A DNA stretch of 64,000 nt from Scenedesmus sp. ARA3. Its lineage: Eukaryota; Chlorophyta; Chlorophyceae; Sphaeropleales; Scenedesmaceae. The notes beneath the pieces were generated by a model. The model saw only the letters and a program-made list of their open reading frames with translations. It made no database searches and was not told where the DNA came from. Position numbers and translations under genes: made by a program. Where the stretch lies: the NCBI GenBank assembly GCA_004335835.1, contig RWJK01001155.1, positions 1 to 64,000 of the forward strand, written 5' to 3'. Below are positions 47,234 through 59,000 of this stretch, piece after piece; position 1 is the first letter of the stretch, and every line of letters begins with the position of its first letter.

Positions 47234-49029
47234 AAGCAGACAGCGCACCAGAATGAACACCATGTTTCTGTCTGCTTTGCAGGATCGACACAAAGCAACT
47301 GCAGGCTACAGGCGTGAATGCCGGCAGATGACACATGCCGGACAAATTGCACTGCGGTGCCTGCACTGAGCAAGCATACATGCAGAGCTGCAACCCCAGC
47401 TGCCCAACTGCAACACAGTGATACTGGGCGATCCTGGCCTCGTTCTCACCTCCAGCTGCTCATGAAGTTTCTTCTGCAGGAGCATCTGCTGCAGCAGCGC
47501 TCGCTCCAGGTCGCGCCGCGTGTCACTCTTCATGTGCAGGCTGTCCTCTGCAGCTGCTGCTGCGCCTGCTGAGCTCTGAGGCTGCTGCTGCTGCTGCTGC
47601 TGGGCTGCAGAGGCGGCACTAACAGGCACGTCCAGCACACCTGAGCTCGTCTGCTGCAGGGGAGAGGCACCTGCAGGCTGCTCAGCAGCCCCGGCAATGT
47701 GCTGCTGCTGCTGCTGCTGATCCTGCTCCTGCTTCTGCAGTTGCTGCGGCAGGGGTGCCAGCAACTGCTGCTGCTGCTGTTGCTGCTGCTGCAGCAAGCT
47801 ACCCCCGCTTGCACCCACACTAGCTGCTGCTGCTGCAGCAGCAGGTGCAGCAGCGCCTGCTGCTGCTGACTGAGTCATGGCGCTAGTCGCCAGCGTTGCA
47901 TGCGTGTCAGCCGCGCTGTCTGTCGCTGCGGTTACCTCCTGGTCTGGCGAGCCGCTGCTGATGGCCGGCTGTGCGCCTGATGCTGATGTGGTTTCTGGCA
48001 GCCTGATGTTGAGCCTGTATTTCTGCAAGTGGCTCTTGATGTGGAAGATGGTCAGGCCATCCACTGACATAAGCTTCAGGATGCCCTTAGGCGTGGCCTT
48101 GTCAGGCCCGCCCAGGGAGTTGACAGATTGTACAAATCGCTGGTGCAGCTCCGGCGTCCAACGCAGCCGCGTCTTGCCTGCAGGAGCTGCAGAAGCAGCA
48201 GGTGTGCGGCCGGGTGATGCAAGGTGGCAGCGGCGGCAGCAGCAGGTAAGTGGCGGTTACACATCTAGGGTTGTGCTGGCGGGGGGTGTCTTGTCAGTGG
48301 TCCAGGCAATTGCGCCTGGTACAGATAGCTCGACTCTCAACTGAATTATTCTAGCCCACATGTCAAAGCAACATCAGGGTCAAAGAGGATAGTTCTGCTG
48401 CTCAGCGTAAAGGAGCATCCATCCTTAGCAGCCGCTGCAGCCGCTGCATCGCACCTTCTTGCAGGCTGCCAGACCTAGTGCCCGGCAGCTGAAATGAAGC
48501 TGCCTGATATAGCATAGGCCCTGAATGCATCCCGCTTAGGGTGGGGTCCGAGCTGAAAGAAGAAGTGTATGATTCCAGCTGCGCAGTGGGCGGCATCAGC
48601 TGCGTCATCTGCCCTGCTGCTCCAGAGGAAGCGCTGATGAATGACAGGTCAGGGCCCTGCAACACAAAGAATCATTATATAAAATGATGTGACGCGCGGG
48701 CCTCCGCAGAGCATGAAACAAACGTCCACCAGCCCTACCTTGTATTGCTGCTGGTGCTGCTCCAGCCCTGGCAGCATGCCGAGGCTGCCTGCGTAGGGAT
48801 CGCCTGCAGGTGCCAGTCCCAGCTGCTGCGCACTTCCACTGTGCGGATGCGGCAGCATGCTGCCGCTTGGCGAGAAGAAGTCGCCCAGCCCTCCAGGAAG
48901 GTCCATTGGGGCGTGCTGGGAGGGCTGCGCTGCTGCCGGCGCTATTCCGTCTAATTTAAACTCAGACTCGTGCCAAAACTCCAGCCAATCGCCTGTATGG
49001 TCCCCTAAATCATGCGCACCGGAGTCCAT
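46538..49029 (-). CDS. PSR1: PSR1/PHR1-type MYB-CC (GARP) transcription factor (4 exons)
   Basis: Exons: 49029-48739, 48656-48455, 48177-47450, 47188-46538. They give 623 residues. The GARP/MYB DNA-binding domain spans ~165-221 ([46 protein letters not shown]). The MYB-CC coiled coil lies at ~385-440, split by intron 3 ([17 protein letters not shown] then [20 protein letters not shown]). Both modules together define the PSR1/PHR1 family, which activates phosphate-starvation genes. It acts in the nucleus. The N-terminus is acidic ([19 protein letters not shown]) and could be an activation domain (inference). Long Gln, Ala and Pro tracts flank the coiled coil, as in the Chlamydomonas protein. 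A different MYB-CC paralogue cannot be excluded without a tree. Confidence 0.9.
47190..47231 (-). repeat. (CTG)14 tract at a 3-prime splice site
   Basis: On the gene strand the CTG run ends in CAG exactly at the acceptor of exon 4 of the PSR1-like gene (CTGCAG|ACCCAGCGC). Length variation here could change splicing of the coiled-coil exon. Confidence 0.85.
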
Positions 49030-49848
49030 GTTGTGGGTGACCCAGCATAAAAGTGAGCGAATCTCAACATCAATGCTATCACCGTAAACGTGATCTGATC
49101 GGTCAAACTAGTCTACCCTGGTGGCGAGGAGCAGCAAGGCAGACAGTTTCAAGAAAAGGAATCTTTTTGAGCAGCAGCATATAGGCACTGCCGCCCAGCA
49201 CCCCGCTGCAGCAGCCTCAAAATAGCCTAGCATTAGACTGCAGCTAAGGAAAGAGACCCCTTCGTCTTGACGGAGCACGAGTGACTTCTCTAAACCCACA
49301 CGTGGCTGGTGTGTGCGAACACGTTGAACATGACCTATATCAGCGGGTTGGGCTGAACACCAACCATTTTGTATATCAACAAACTCTTAAGGCACTGGCG
49401 CGCCACTGCGCAGCCGGTGATAACCACACCACCTGGTTGTCTGGTGCTCTGAGCTCTGTGCTTCCTTTGTAGGCCGACATCCTGGCGCTTACTAGCCCTA
49501 TCTTGCACAAACAAGGCTGCATGCAGGCCAACTGTTGTTTTGATGCTGCGGGGATAAGGAGCTTTGACCATCTACATTACCAACGGCTGCCTGGCCAGGT
49601 CATCAGCCACTTCCACAGCTACAGCAATTACTCAATGCAGTTGGACTGTGCTGGTCTTGCTGCTGGTTCATGGTGAGGATCTGTCCATACATCTTGCTTG
49701 AGTGTCCTCATCAGAGGTGCTTTGTGCCACACTGTAAAGCATGCTTGGACAGCTGCATTAGGGTTTGCAACCGATCACCGTGCACAGCAGGTGCAAGGGG
49801 CAAACCACAAGCCACCGACGAGACGCGGCGCGGCACGGCGGGGGAGGG

Positions 49849-49871
49849 NNNNNNNNNNNNNNNNNNNNNNN
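49849..49871. other. Assembly gap (23 N) in a G-rich stretch
   Basis: The gap is flanked by GGGGGAGGG on the left and nine G on the right. The flanks resemble those of the gap at 13196-13312. Confidence 0.95.
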
Positions 49872-50646
49872 GGGGGGGGGCGGTGACGCGTGATTTTAAG
49901 TCTGCAGTAGTCAGACAAACATGGCATGCCAGTGTGTCAACAACACAACCAAGCTCACAAGGTGAGTGGCACCTCAACGTGTGAAGCTGTGGGTGCTTCA
50001 ACCTTTCAGCAGCCTTCCCATCGCGGCAAGCCCCCAGCTTTCACAAAATCTCCCGCCCACAGGCCGGCCCCGCATGCCTCCTGGTGACTGTCAGCAGCAG
50101 TGATGGCAAGCCTTCAAGGCAAGTTGCGGCAAGTCGCTGGTCAGCAACAACGCCGCCTGTTGCAACATATCAACACATGTGGAGCATCAACAGACTTTGG
50201 GCGGAGGTCTTCTGGTCCAGCATTGCTTAAAGGTGCGTAGCTATGCATCTACCTCGATTCAGTTTTTTGGCAGGAGCCGTAAAATTTGTCCTCTTAAATG
50301 TGCACTGATGTACAGCCACAATCAGAGCACGCAGCGCAGCCTGGTCCAAATGACAAGCCAGGTAGCATTTTACTGTGCCATACTCAGCTTGACTGTTGCA
50401 GCCAACGTCATGCGCCCATGCAACTATGCTTCGTCAGCAATGCATACAACAAACACCACCACTGCAGTTGTGCATGCTATGTACATTGACCAACAGGAAT
50501 GTATGTACAGGAATGTACATGTTTACAGGCTTTTGAATAGGCTGGTGCACTCATCAGATGCCATGACAATGCGCCACCCAATCCTGGCTTCAGCATAGAT
50601 GCCGTGCCTTCTCACATGCATGGCGCAACTGCTGCCATTGGGTCGA

Positions 50647-50670
50647 GGTGATCGCTCCTGAGCGATCACC
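50647..50670. repeat. Perfect 11-bp inverted repeat (hairpin)
   Basis: GGTGATCGCTC and GAGCGATCACC face each other across two bases. It lies 120 bases beyond the stop of the coiled-coil gene, so it would fall in its 3-prime UTR. Confidence 0.85.
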
Positions 50671-50789
50671 GCGTGGCTGTGCAAGAACTGCCAATGCTTG
50701 ACAACGGCATCCCAGCAAGCGCCCTGTCCCACAAACTCACCAAGCGCAAGCACCTTCTGATAGGCACTGCCCAGCTCTCCCACGCACCA

Positions 50790-51527
50790 CTAAGGTATGG
50801 CTGCAGCCCCGCTGCTTCCAGTGACAGCTGCTGCAGCCCTTCTAGGCGTCTTTGTGGCGCCACCAGCAGCCTTGACGCTTGTTGCAAAAGTGGCTGTGCC
50901 CGCCGCTTTGCGGCCCGCTCCAGCAGCCTTCGGCAGCGCGGCTGGGGCCACAGCCGCACCTTCTCGTGCAGGTTCAACCGTCGGTGCTGATGCTGATGCT
51001 GCTGCTGCTGCTGCTGCTGCTGCAGGGCTGCTTGTGCCCTGTTCCGCTGATGATACAGCTGCATCTGGCGTATGGTGAACCTGCGCTGCTGCAACCTCTG
51101 CAGCAGCTGGTTTTGCTGCCTTAGGCGGCTGCTTCTTTATGCTTGCTCCTCCAGCTTTAGGGGCAGCACTTTTGGTGCTCTTCACTGCAGCGGGTGGCTG
51201 AGCGCCTGGTGACTCAGCTTGCAGAGCAGCAATCACTGCAGTGGCTGCTGAGCTGAGCTCTGGCTCATCCTTGACTGACTTTCTGCTTGTCTTCACAGTG
51301 CTACCCTTGCCTGGAGTTGCAGATACCGAGCCAGCAGCCGGCTTACTTTTTGCAGCCTTGCTCACTTCTGGCTCAACAGCGGCTTCGCTTGCTACCGCAG
51401 GCACAGACCTGGTTGCTGGCTTGCTGGTGGCTGTCTTTCTGCTTGGCAGCTGAGCAGCTGGTTTGCTGGGCACTGCAGGTGCTCCTGTGTGTGCCACAGT
51501 GCCAACTGAATGGGGGGGTGGTGGTGG

Positions 51528-51558
<31 letters not shown>

Positions 51559-54500
51559 TCTGCTGCGCCTCCTGAGTCCTCGCCTATTGCAGCGAGTTCA
51601 AGCACCTTTGCAGTCGCTGCTACACCAGCTGCTGTTGGTGCGCCAGCTGCCGCTGTTGAGGTGCTGCTAGCCAGGCTTGGTGCAACATTGCTTGCAGTTG
51701 GCACAAGGGGACTGGCCTGTTTGCTGCGTGCTGCAGCAGCAACTTTCTGCATGGCCGCATCAGCTGCCTGCAAGTTTCCTGACACAGTGTGGATGAACCT
51801 GCAGCAGCATAGCATGCACCAAATTCTGAAAATGTGGTGAGCAGGAATCACCCACCACCAGCAGCAGCAGCAACGCACCCCGCACACCTGGTGGATTACA
51901 CGAACCTGCATGCAGCATCGACATGTGGTTGGTAAAGGTGAGAGCTGGAGGAGTGAGCTTGTTGTACTGCGTCGCATTCACTTACATGCGCATCTGTGTC
52001 AGCTCCCGCTGTATGTGTGGTGGGATCTCCACAGCACTGCTAGAGGGCTGTGGCCCTGCTGAGCCAGCTGCTGCAGCAGCGTCCTGTGGCTCCTGCCGCA
52101 GCATGGTGCTGCTGTTGCTGGCGGCAGCCTCTGAGGCTGCTGCTGCTGCTGAGGCAGCCACGCTGCTGCTGTGCATCTGCCGCAGGCGGTGCACCTCCTC
52201 AGCACCTGCACAAGAGCAGGCCAACGAGCAGTCATACATCATCATGATGTATACGCCATGATGGCGTAAATGCACTTCTAGGCAGCTCTGCAGTGTGGAC
52301 AATGCACGTGCCCAGCACCAACATGCCGGTGCCAGCAGCAAACACAGGAGCGCAGTCTCCGAACACTGGGCACATGCGCACACGCTGCACACACGCTCTG
52401 TGTTCCTCAAAGGTCTGCAGCGCACCTGCGTCCGCCTCCCGCCTGAGCCGCTGCAGCGCCTGCTCATACTGCTTGGTGAGTGACGCCGCCTCCATGCGCA
52501 CGCGCTTCACCTCCGCCTGCTGCAGCTCAACTTGCGCCCGCAGCTCCTGCGCAGCAGCGTCATGCGCTGCTGCCTGGCTGGCGTGCAGCTTCCTGGCTTC
52601 TGCGCAGCCGGCTTCCAGCTGCTGCACCTTTTCCTGCAAGGCCTGCAACGCACACCAAGCAGCACATGGCGATACAGAAAAGCTGCCACAGCAGACAATA
52701 ACATGGCATCACACCTCAGGCACTGCTCCGATTCAGCAAGAGCCGCTGGCAGTGCAAGCAGAGCTGCAGTCACATGTTGTCATGCGATGATGTAGTACGT
52801 GCACGCTTGCAGAGCAGCTGCCTCACCTTGCTGTCCCGCTGCCAGCCTTCTGTCATGGCGCGTGCTACTGCTGCCTCCCGCTGCAGCTCAGACACACGCG
52901 ACTGCAGCTGGGACACCTCAGCTGCGTGCTCAGCTTTCTGGCGCTCAGCAGACAGCTGCGGCAATGCATTAGCAGACAAAGGCAGCAACAAAATGGCTGT
53001 GGGTAACTACAAACTCATTGGCGCATTGATGCTGCCATATGTCAGCTGCTGGTGCGACGCCAACAGAAACTGCTGCAGATCTGCAATAATAATAATAGTC
53101 TTCTTGTAAGCCATACCTTGTCATTGGCATCGGCAACCGCGCCCCGTACGGAGCGGAAACTACGACTATTATTGCCTCTCTATTGGTGAGGGGCATCACA
53201 TATATATCGCACTCACCTCAGCCTCCTTCAGCTGCTGGCGCAGTGCTGCCAGCTCAGCAGCTTGCCCGTCAAGGGCCTTGCCAGCAGCAGCCTGGGCCTC
53301 TGCTGCTGCCTGCCCTGCACGCTGAGCCTCCCGCAGCTGCGCCTGCATCAGCGCTGCCTGGCGCTGCAGGGCTGAAACTTCGGCATCGCGCTGCTGCAGC
53401 TTCTGCTGCAGAGCTTCCAGCTGAGCTGCAACAGCAGCAGCGTGCCAGCAGCAACAAGGCTGTAATCAACACAGCACCTCACAGTGTTGGGCTCACGGAC
53501 AAAATGTGCTAGCCGCCAGCTGATAACCCAGCAGGTCAATGACCTGTTGCGTACAACGGCTGGCTGTGTGCTGGTGTGCAACGAGGGAGCTGCATTCGGG
53601 GCTGCGCTGGTGCTCACCTGCTGCTGCTGTTGCCTGCTGCGCTGCTGCGGCTTGCGCTGCGGCCAGCTGCTGCTGCGCCTCTGCCGCCCTATCATCAGCC
53701 ACGCGCTTGACCACGTCCTGCCACTCAGTGAGGCGCGCCACCTCTGCTTGACTCTTGGTCAGTGCAGCCGCCAGTGTTGACACTGCAGCAAACAGCATGC
53801 CATGTAACAAGGATTGCTGAAGCAATGGCTGTGGCCAAGAATTACTCCAGGAAGATGGCGTGCCTTCCTTTACCACTGCAAACACGTGTGTCATGCCTGC
53901 AGCGAGCCACAGCACAGGCATCCCTTTCCTGCAACTGCGATGGCTGACCTGTGCCTCTGAAAGTGCATACATGTGAACCAAGCCCCTGACGTGGGCGCGT
54001 TGCATCTACGGCACTTCCGTGGGTGCTTTGCTGAGTGGCTGCCACTCACCTTCTTGCTGCAACCTAGCCACTGTCGCCTGCGCCTGCTGCTTTGCTTCCG
54101 CAGTGGCAGCCAGCTCCTGCTGCAGCTGCCTCAGCTGCCCGCCAAGGCTGTCCTGCACCTGCTGCAGCTGCGCTGCCGCGTTCTCCTGCGTGGTGTGCAG
54201 CAGCTTGTACGCTGCCTCCAGCTGGTTCCTGCTCTGCTGCTGGTGGCTGGTGAGCTGGCTGCGCGTGTGTGCCAGCGACTCCTTGTGCTCCGCAAGCGCT
54301 GTGCTGGTGAGGGACAGCTCGCTGGCTTTGACCGCCAGCTCCTCATGCAGCTTGGTGAGCTGCAGTTTGAAAGGCAGAGGAAGCCGCAGGGTCGTCCAAC
54401 ACGCAGCAGGTGGTGCTACTGCCTGGGCTGAGATATGGCTACGAACCGCAGTGCTGGCGTCTGCTGCTGGTGCTGTGGCGGCCAGATGCATTGCTGCACG

Positions 54501-55422
54501 ATGAAGCCGCAAGTGCCGTGACACAAGGCAAAGCTACAGCCACCTTGATAGCACATGTTACTCCATGCCAGGCAGTACAACACAACTCTGCTGTGAAGCA
54601 GAGCTGGTGCGGGCCATTATCCCACCTGCTCCGCCTGCGCTGCCGTCCGCTCTTTGAGCCCCGCCATCTCTCCCTCCATGAAGTCTGCATCTGCTCGCAG
54701 CTTGTCGTTCTGCTCAGCCAGGTCAGCGCGTGTCTTCTCCAGCTCCCACAGCTGCCGCTTGGCCTTGTCGTGTGCCTGCTCGGAAGCATCCAGCCTGCGC
54801 TGCAGCTGCCGGCCCTCCTGCTGCTCCCTGTTGAGCTGCTCCTGCACCGACTGCTTGGCCGCAGCGGTGGCTGCAGGCAGCATCAGGTATCCGGTTTGTC
54901 ACATGGTGCATGCCAGTGCCTTGGCAACAGCAGGCTTGGTCATCAACAGCAGTGCAGCGGTACATGACCCTGAAGCCAAGTGTTGCACAGCGCAAATATG
55001 ACTGCAGCAGCTCAACCCGCACCTGACAGGCTTGCTGACAGCTGGCTCTTGTCTGCCTCGAGCTTTGCCTTGGCCTGGTCAAGCTGCCCTGCATGTTTGA
55101 CTGTCAGGACCACCAGGGAGTCCAGGTCTGACAAGGCGCTGCTCAGGCCAGGCCAGGAAGATGCGCTGCCATCAAGGATGCTCAGCACCTGCAGACAGAG
55201 CAGCATGCTTAGTATAACGCAGGTGGATGGTTGTGTGATAGATGTGAAGCATGCTGCCTTAGTGCTCCTGTTCAGCGACAGTGCACAGCGCTGCTGGCGT
55301 GTTGAGCATACCTTAAGCTGCTCTTTGAGCCCTGCGAGGCCTGACTGCAGCGCCTCCAGTAGCTGGCCTGTAGAATATATCCTCTCTGGCTCTAGCAGCT
55401 TCATCATCTGCTGCCTTAGCAC
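50790..55422 (-). CDS. Long coiled-coil protein with Lys/Ala/Pro-rich tail, 5-prime end unresolved
   Basis: Supported exons: 55422-55312, 55188-55023, 54870-54626, 54359-54050, 53782-53618, 53425-53217, 52955-52827, 52642-52426, 52205-51986, 51798-50790. All phases join and give at least 926 residues. Almost every exon up to 52205 is heptad-rich coiled coil (for example QSVQEQLNREQQEGRQLQRR, EELAVKASELSLTSTALAEH). The last exon encodes an extended basic tail rich in Ala, Lys, Pro and Ser, with blocks such as KPAAQLPSRKTATSKPATRS. That composition suits a cytoskeletal, centrosomal or chromatin-scaffold protein, but I cannot assign a family. The first listed exon begins at an acceptor (GATTAG|GTGCTAAGG), so the start codon lies further upstream. 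The frame upstream is interrupted by that TAG. Confidence 0.75.
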
Positions 55423-56020
55423 CTAATCCTGCTGCAACATGCTGGCAAGGTTCATGAGGTACGCTGGGTGCACTGCACTGGCAGCAGCAGCCTGCTGTAC
55501 ACTGCTGCAAGCGCCAAATCCTTGTGTCTTGCTGCCTATACGGCCGACCGAATGACACTACCAGCCTTACAAAGCATCAAAAATATGGTTCAAGGATGTA
55601 TGCGTCTCAAAAAGGTTTGCCAGCATGATGGTATTGCTGATGATGTGCTGATGTACTGCAATATCATGCTTCGTCAAGTGGGAGATTATACATGTTGTGC
55701 TTGAAAGTTGTGTTGAAAGCCTGGTCTTCTCATAAGAATGTTGTGGAGCGGCGAGCGCCGAGCTTAGCTGCTGCGTTCTTGTCAGGTGACACGGTCATTG
55801 ACCTGTGTCTTGTGAAAGGCAGAGGTTCGGAGCACTCACGGAAAAGCAGCAGTGATCTGTAAATACTCTGGTTAATTAAAACCGCACGAAACCGCTGTTC
55901 AAAGGCATGCGTGTCGCAGCGGGTTACCCACGAAGGCTGCTTGTTGCTGGCAACGAGGAAACATTGATAGATCTGTGCTTACTGCAATAATAACAAAACT
56001 CCCAGAGGTCTGTAGGGCTG
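55423..56020. promoter_or_regulatory. Region between divergent coiled-coil and PPR genes
   Basis: It must contain the unresolved first exon(s) of the coiled-coil gene and the promoter of the PPR gene. On the minus strand the frame just before 55422 reads HPAYLMNLASMLQQD then TAG. A TTAATTAA-type AT-rich patch lies at about 55872-55880. Confidence 0.4.
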
Positions 56021-59000
56021 ATGCGGCGCTCGGTGACCAGGGCTTTGCAGCAGCACCTCCTGCGCAGGCACTGCTCTACAGCACCGCAGGCTGTGCAGCA
56101 GCAGGCCGTGCAGGTGAGCATAATGCTTCCAAGCCTTCCCATCCAACTTTACCAGTGCCAGTTACCGCATGCAGTGCTCACCTGGATTCCATTGTATCTT
56201 GGCAGGCGCTTCATGCTGCTGCCGACCAGCCGCTCAACAGCAGTACCAGCAGCAGTAGCAGTAGCAGCACCAGTAGCAGCAGCAACACGCATGCTGAGCA
56301 CAGCATACCAGAGGTAGGTCTCGTGCTGTGTAGTTGTGGAACTCACAATGGCCTGAGCTGCATGTAGCATGCTGTAATGTTTGTCACTTTTGGTGTCCTG
56401 CTGGCAGTTGTGCACCAATCTGTAGCTGGGCTGGAACTTGTTTTTGCTCTGACAGTTGCTGATGGTTGCATTGTTTGGCAAATCCTGCTGCCTGCACTCA
56501 GGCTGCTGAGCAGCTGTGGCATGCTGCCGCAAAGCAGCATTACAGCCAGCATCCAGCTCAGTTGCCGCAGCAGCATCAGTACCATGCCGCAGCCATGGCG
56601 AGCGACAGGTCAGCTGCAGCTGCACCACAGCATGGCCTGCAGCAGCTGTTGCGTGAGCAGGACGAGGCTGCACAGCAGCAGCAGCAGCATCCGCGGAGCC
56701 ATTGGCAGCAGCAGCCAGGTCGACAACGCGATACAGTTGCGCAGCAACACAATCAGCAGCCTCATTACAGTGCTGCTGCCACACCCAGCAGCAGCAGCAG
56801 CAGCAGTTTGCCTGCATCGTCGCTAAGCAGCAGTGCTGAGGGTTCAGGGCTTGCAGGGGAGCACAGCCCGTTTGATGATGTGCTGGGCCTAAGCAGCTTT
56901 GAACAGCAGTACCAGGACACGCTGCAGCACCTGAATGTGGGCAACACACGCAACCTGTCACAGCTGGCGCAGCTGTTCGACCCAGCAGCAGTATTGGCAG
57001 GTAAGGACAGGCCGACAGCAGCTCACAGCCAACGCTGCCCTCTGCAGTCTTTGCGCAACAGCAAGCATCCACAGGCATGTATCTGCTCTGGTGCCTGTTT
57101 GGGTGCAGCACAAGGCCAGGGCCTAACATCGCTGCCGCCGCAAGCTGCATCACACAGCCATGTACTTTGCAGTTAAACCAGCTTTTTAAACACTCTAACA
57201 TGTTATTCCACTGCTGCGCTTCACACTGCAGCTCCGGACAAGGGGCAAGCCATCCTGGAGGCCCTCATGTTTGGTGCAGCCAAGTTAGGCGACCTGGCAC
57301 TGCAGCAGCAGCTGCTGCGCTGCATGGAGGCTGCAGGGCTGCAGCTCAGCAGCACAGGCCATTCCGCGCTGCTGCACAGCCTGGCGAAAGCAGGCAGGCC
57401 GGGCAAGGCGCTGCAGTGGCTGCAGCAGAGTGTGCCGCTGCACCTGCTGACCAGCAACATGCTGCGCCATCTGGTGCAGCCGCTGCTGCAGCAGGGCAAC
57501 GTTGCAGCAGCAGAGCAGGCGCTGCGCTGGGCTGCACAGCGGATGCAGCAGCCAGAGCAGCCAGGCGGGGATGTGAGCGATGCAGCTGCAGGCGGTCAGC
57601 AGCAGCAGCAGCTGCTGCGGGACGATCTGCAGGTACTGCCTTGCATGCGGCTTGCGGTGGCAGCAGCCAAGGGCACCTTAGGGGCAGTACAGGCGGAGTG
57701 GGACGCCATACAGCGGGAACAGCAGCAGCTGCTGCAGCAGCAGCGCGTGGGCCAGCAGCAAGCGCATGCCGAAGCTCCTGGGAGCGACCCGCCTTTGCTG
57801 TCTGTGCCACTTTGGTGCAGCTATGTTTCTGCGCTTGGTCGCGTCGGCAAGAGAGATCCAGCAGCAGTGCACAGCTTGATGCAGGAAGCAGTAGAGCAGC
57901 TGGCTGATGCGTATCACTCCTCAGCTTGGGCAAGCTGGGTGCAGGCGGTTGACAGGTCACAGCGGCAGCAGCAGCAGCAGCAGCAGCAGGAGCCGCAGCA
58001 GCAGTGGCAGCTGCAGGCGCAGCAGCAAGCCTTGCAGGCATGGCAGCAGGTGAAGCAGCTGCACGACCCAGGCTGGCAAGACTTGAACCCCGCAGCCGTG
58101 CTGCCGCAGCAGGTCGCGTATGCTGTGAACACAGTGCACCGCGACCGGCTGCGCACTGCACTGAACGCTGCGCTGCACCTCGCCAACAAACAGCTAGATG
58201 AGGCGTGGACGCAGCGGCTGCTGCAGCTGTCAGCGCTGCTGAAGGTGTCAACGCGGGAATGGGGTTTTGACAGCCTGCTGAACCTGCGCATGTGGCAGGG
58301 TGCTCCACCAGAGGCACTAGAGGTGAGGCGGTAGATGTGACATGCTTTTGCTGTGTTGATGGCAGCTGATTGATGCTGTGCTTTGTAGCAGCAGCGGTGT
58401 GAGTGTGCCTGTGGTGGCAAGGTTCCCAACAAGTGATGCTCCCTCCTGGGTGCTGTCTGTTGTTTCATTCATGTGCATGTCCAAGATGAAGCATTGATGA
58501 CGCACTGCTGTGCGCTGCAAGTGCCTGCCACATCAAGCAGCAGCAGGTTGCAACATAATGTTTACTCAGCACCACGTGCTGCTGCTGGTGGTTGCTTGCT
58601 GCTCCTGCAGGCGCTGCTGAGTGAGTTGATGGGCTGGGGCGTCACGCCCAGCTGTGTACACTATGAGTGCCTGGCAGAGTCCTATGCCCTGCACCAGGAT
58701 GTGGCAGCAGCAGAGCAGGTGTTCGACAGAATGCAGGCCGCAGGACACACGCCGCTGCTGCGTTCCTACAACAGGCTGCTCAATGGCATTGCTATGTATG
58801 GCGACATGGCTGCCGCCACTAGGATTTATGCGCGGTTTAAAGCCCAGGGGCTGAAGCCCGACGAGCAGATGATGCGCGCGCTCTTCAAATGTGTGCGGCT
58901 GTATGCCAGCAGAGTGCGCGTGGAGACTGCACGCAAGCAGGCGCTGGCCAAGCCCGGGGACACGTGAGTGCAAGTGACCTCTGCTGCTGTTATTTAATCT

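Larger units (their letters stand above)
49030..50789. other. Intergenic, 1.8 kb, with assembly gap
   Basis: It holds the promoter of the PSR1-like gene and the 3-prime flank of the coiled-coil gene. A minus-strand TGTAA at about 50522-50526 is a plausible polyadenylation signal for the latter. No P1BS motif was seen near the PSR1-like start. Confidence 0.5.

Noticed and set aside
55313..55558. Minus-strand frame proposed as a first exon of the coiled-coil gene
   Set aside because: It is out of frame with the conserved coiled-coil reading and would need an unsupported junction.
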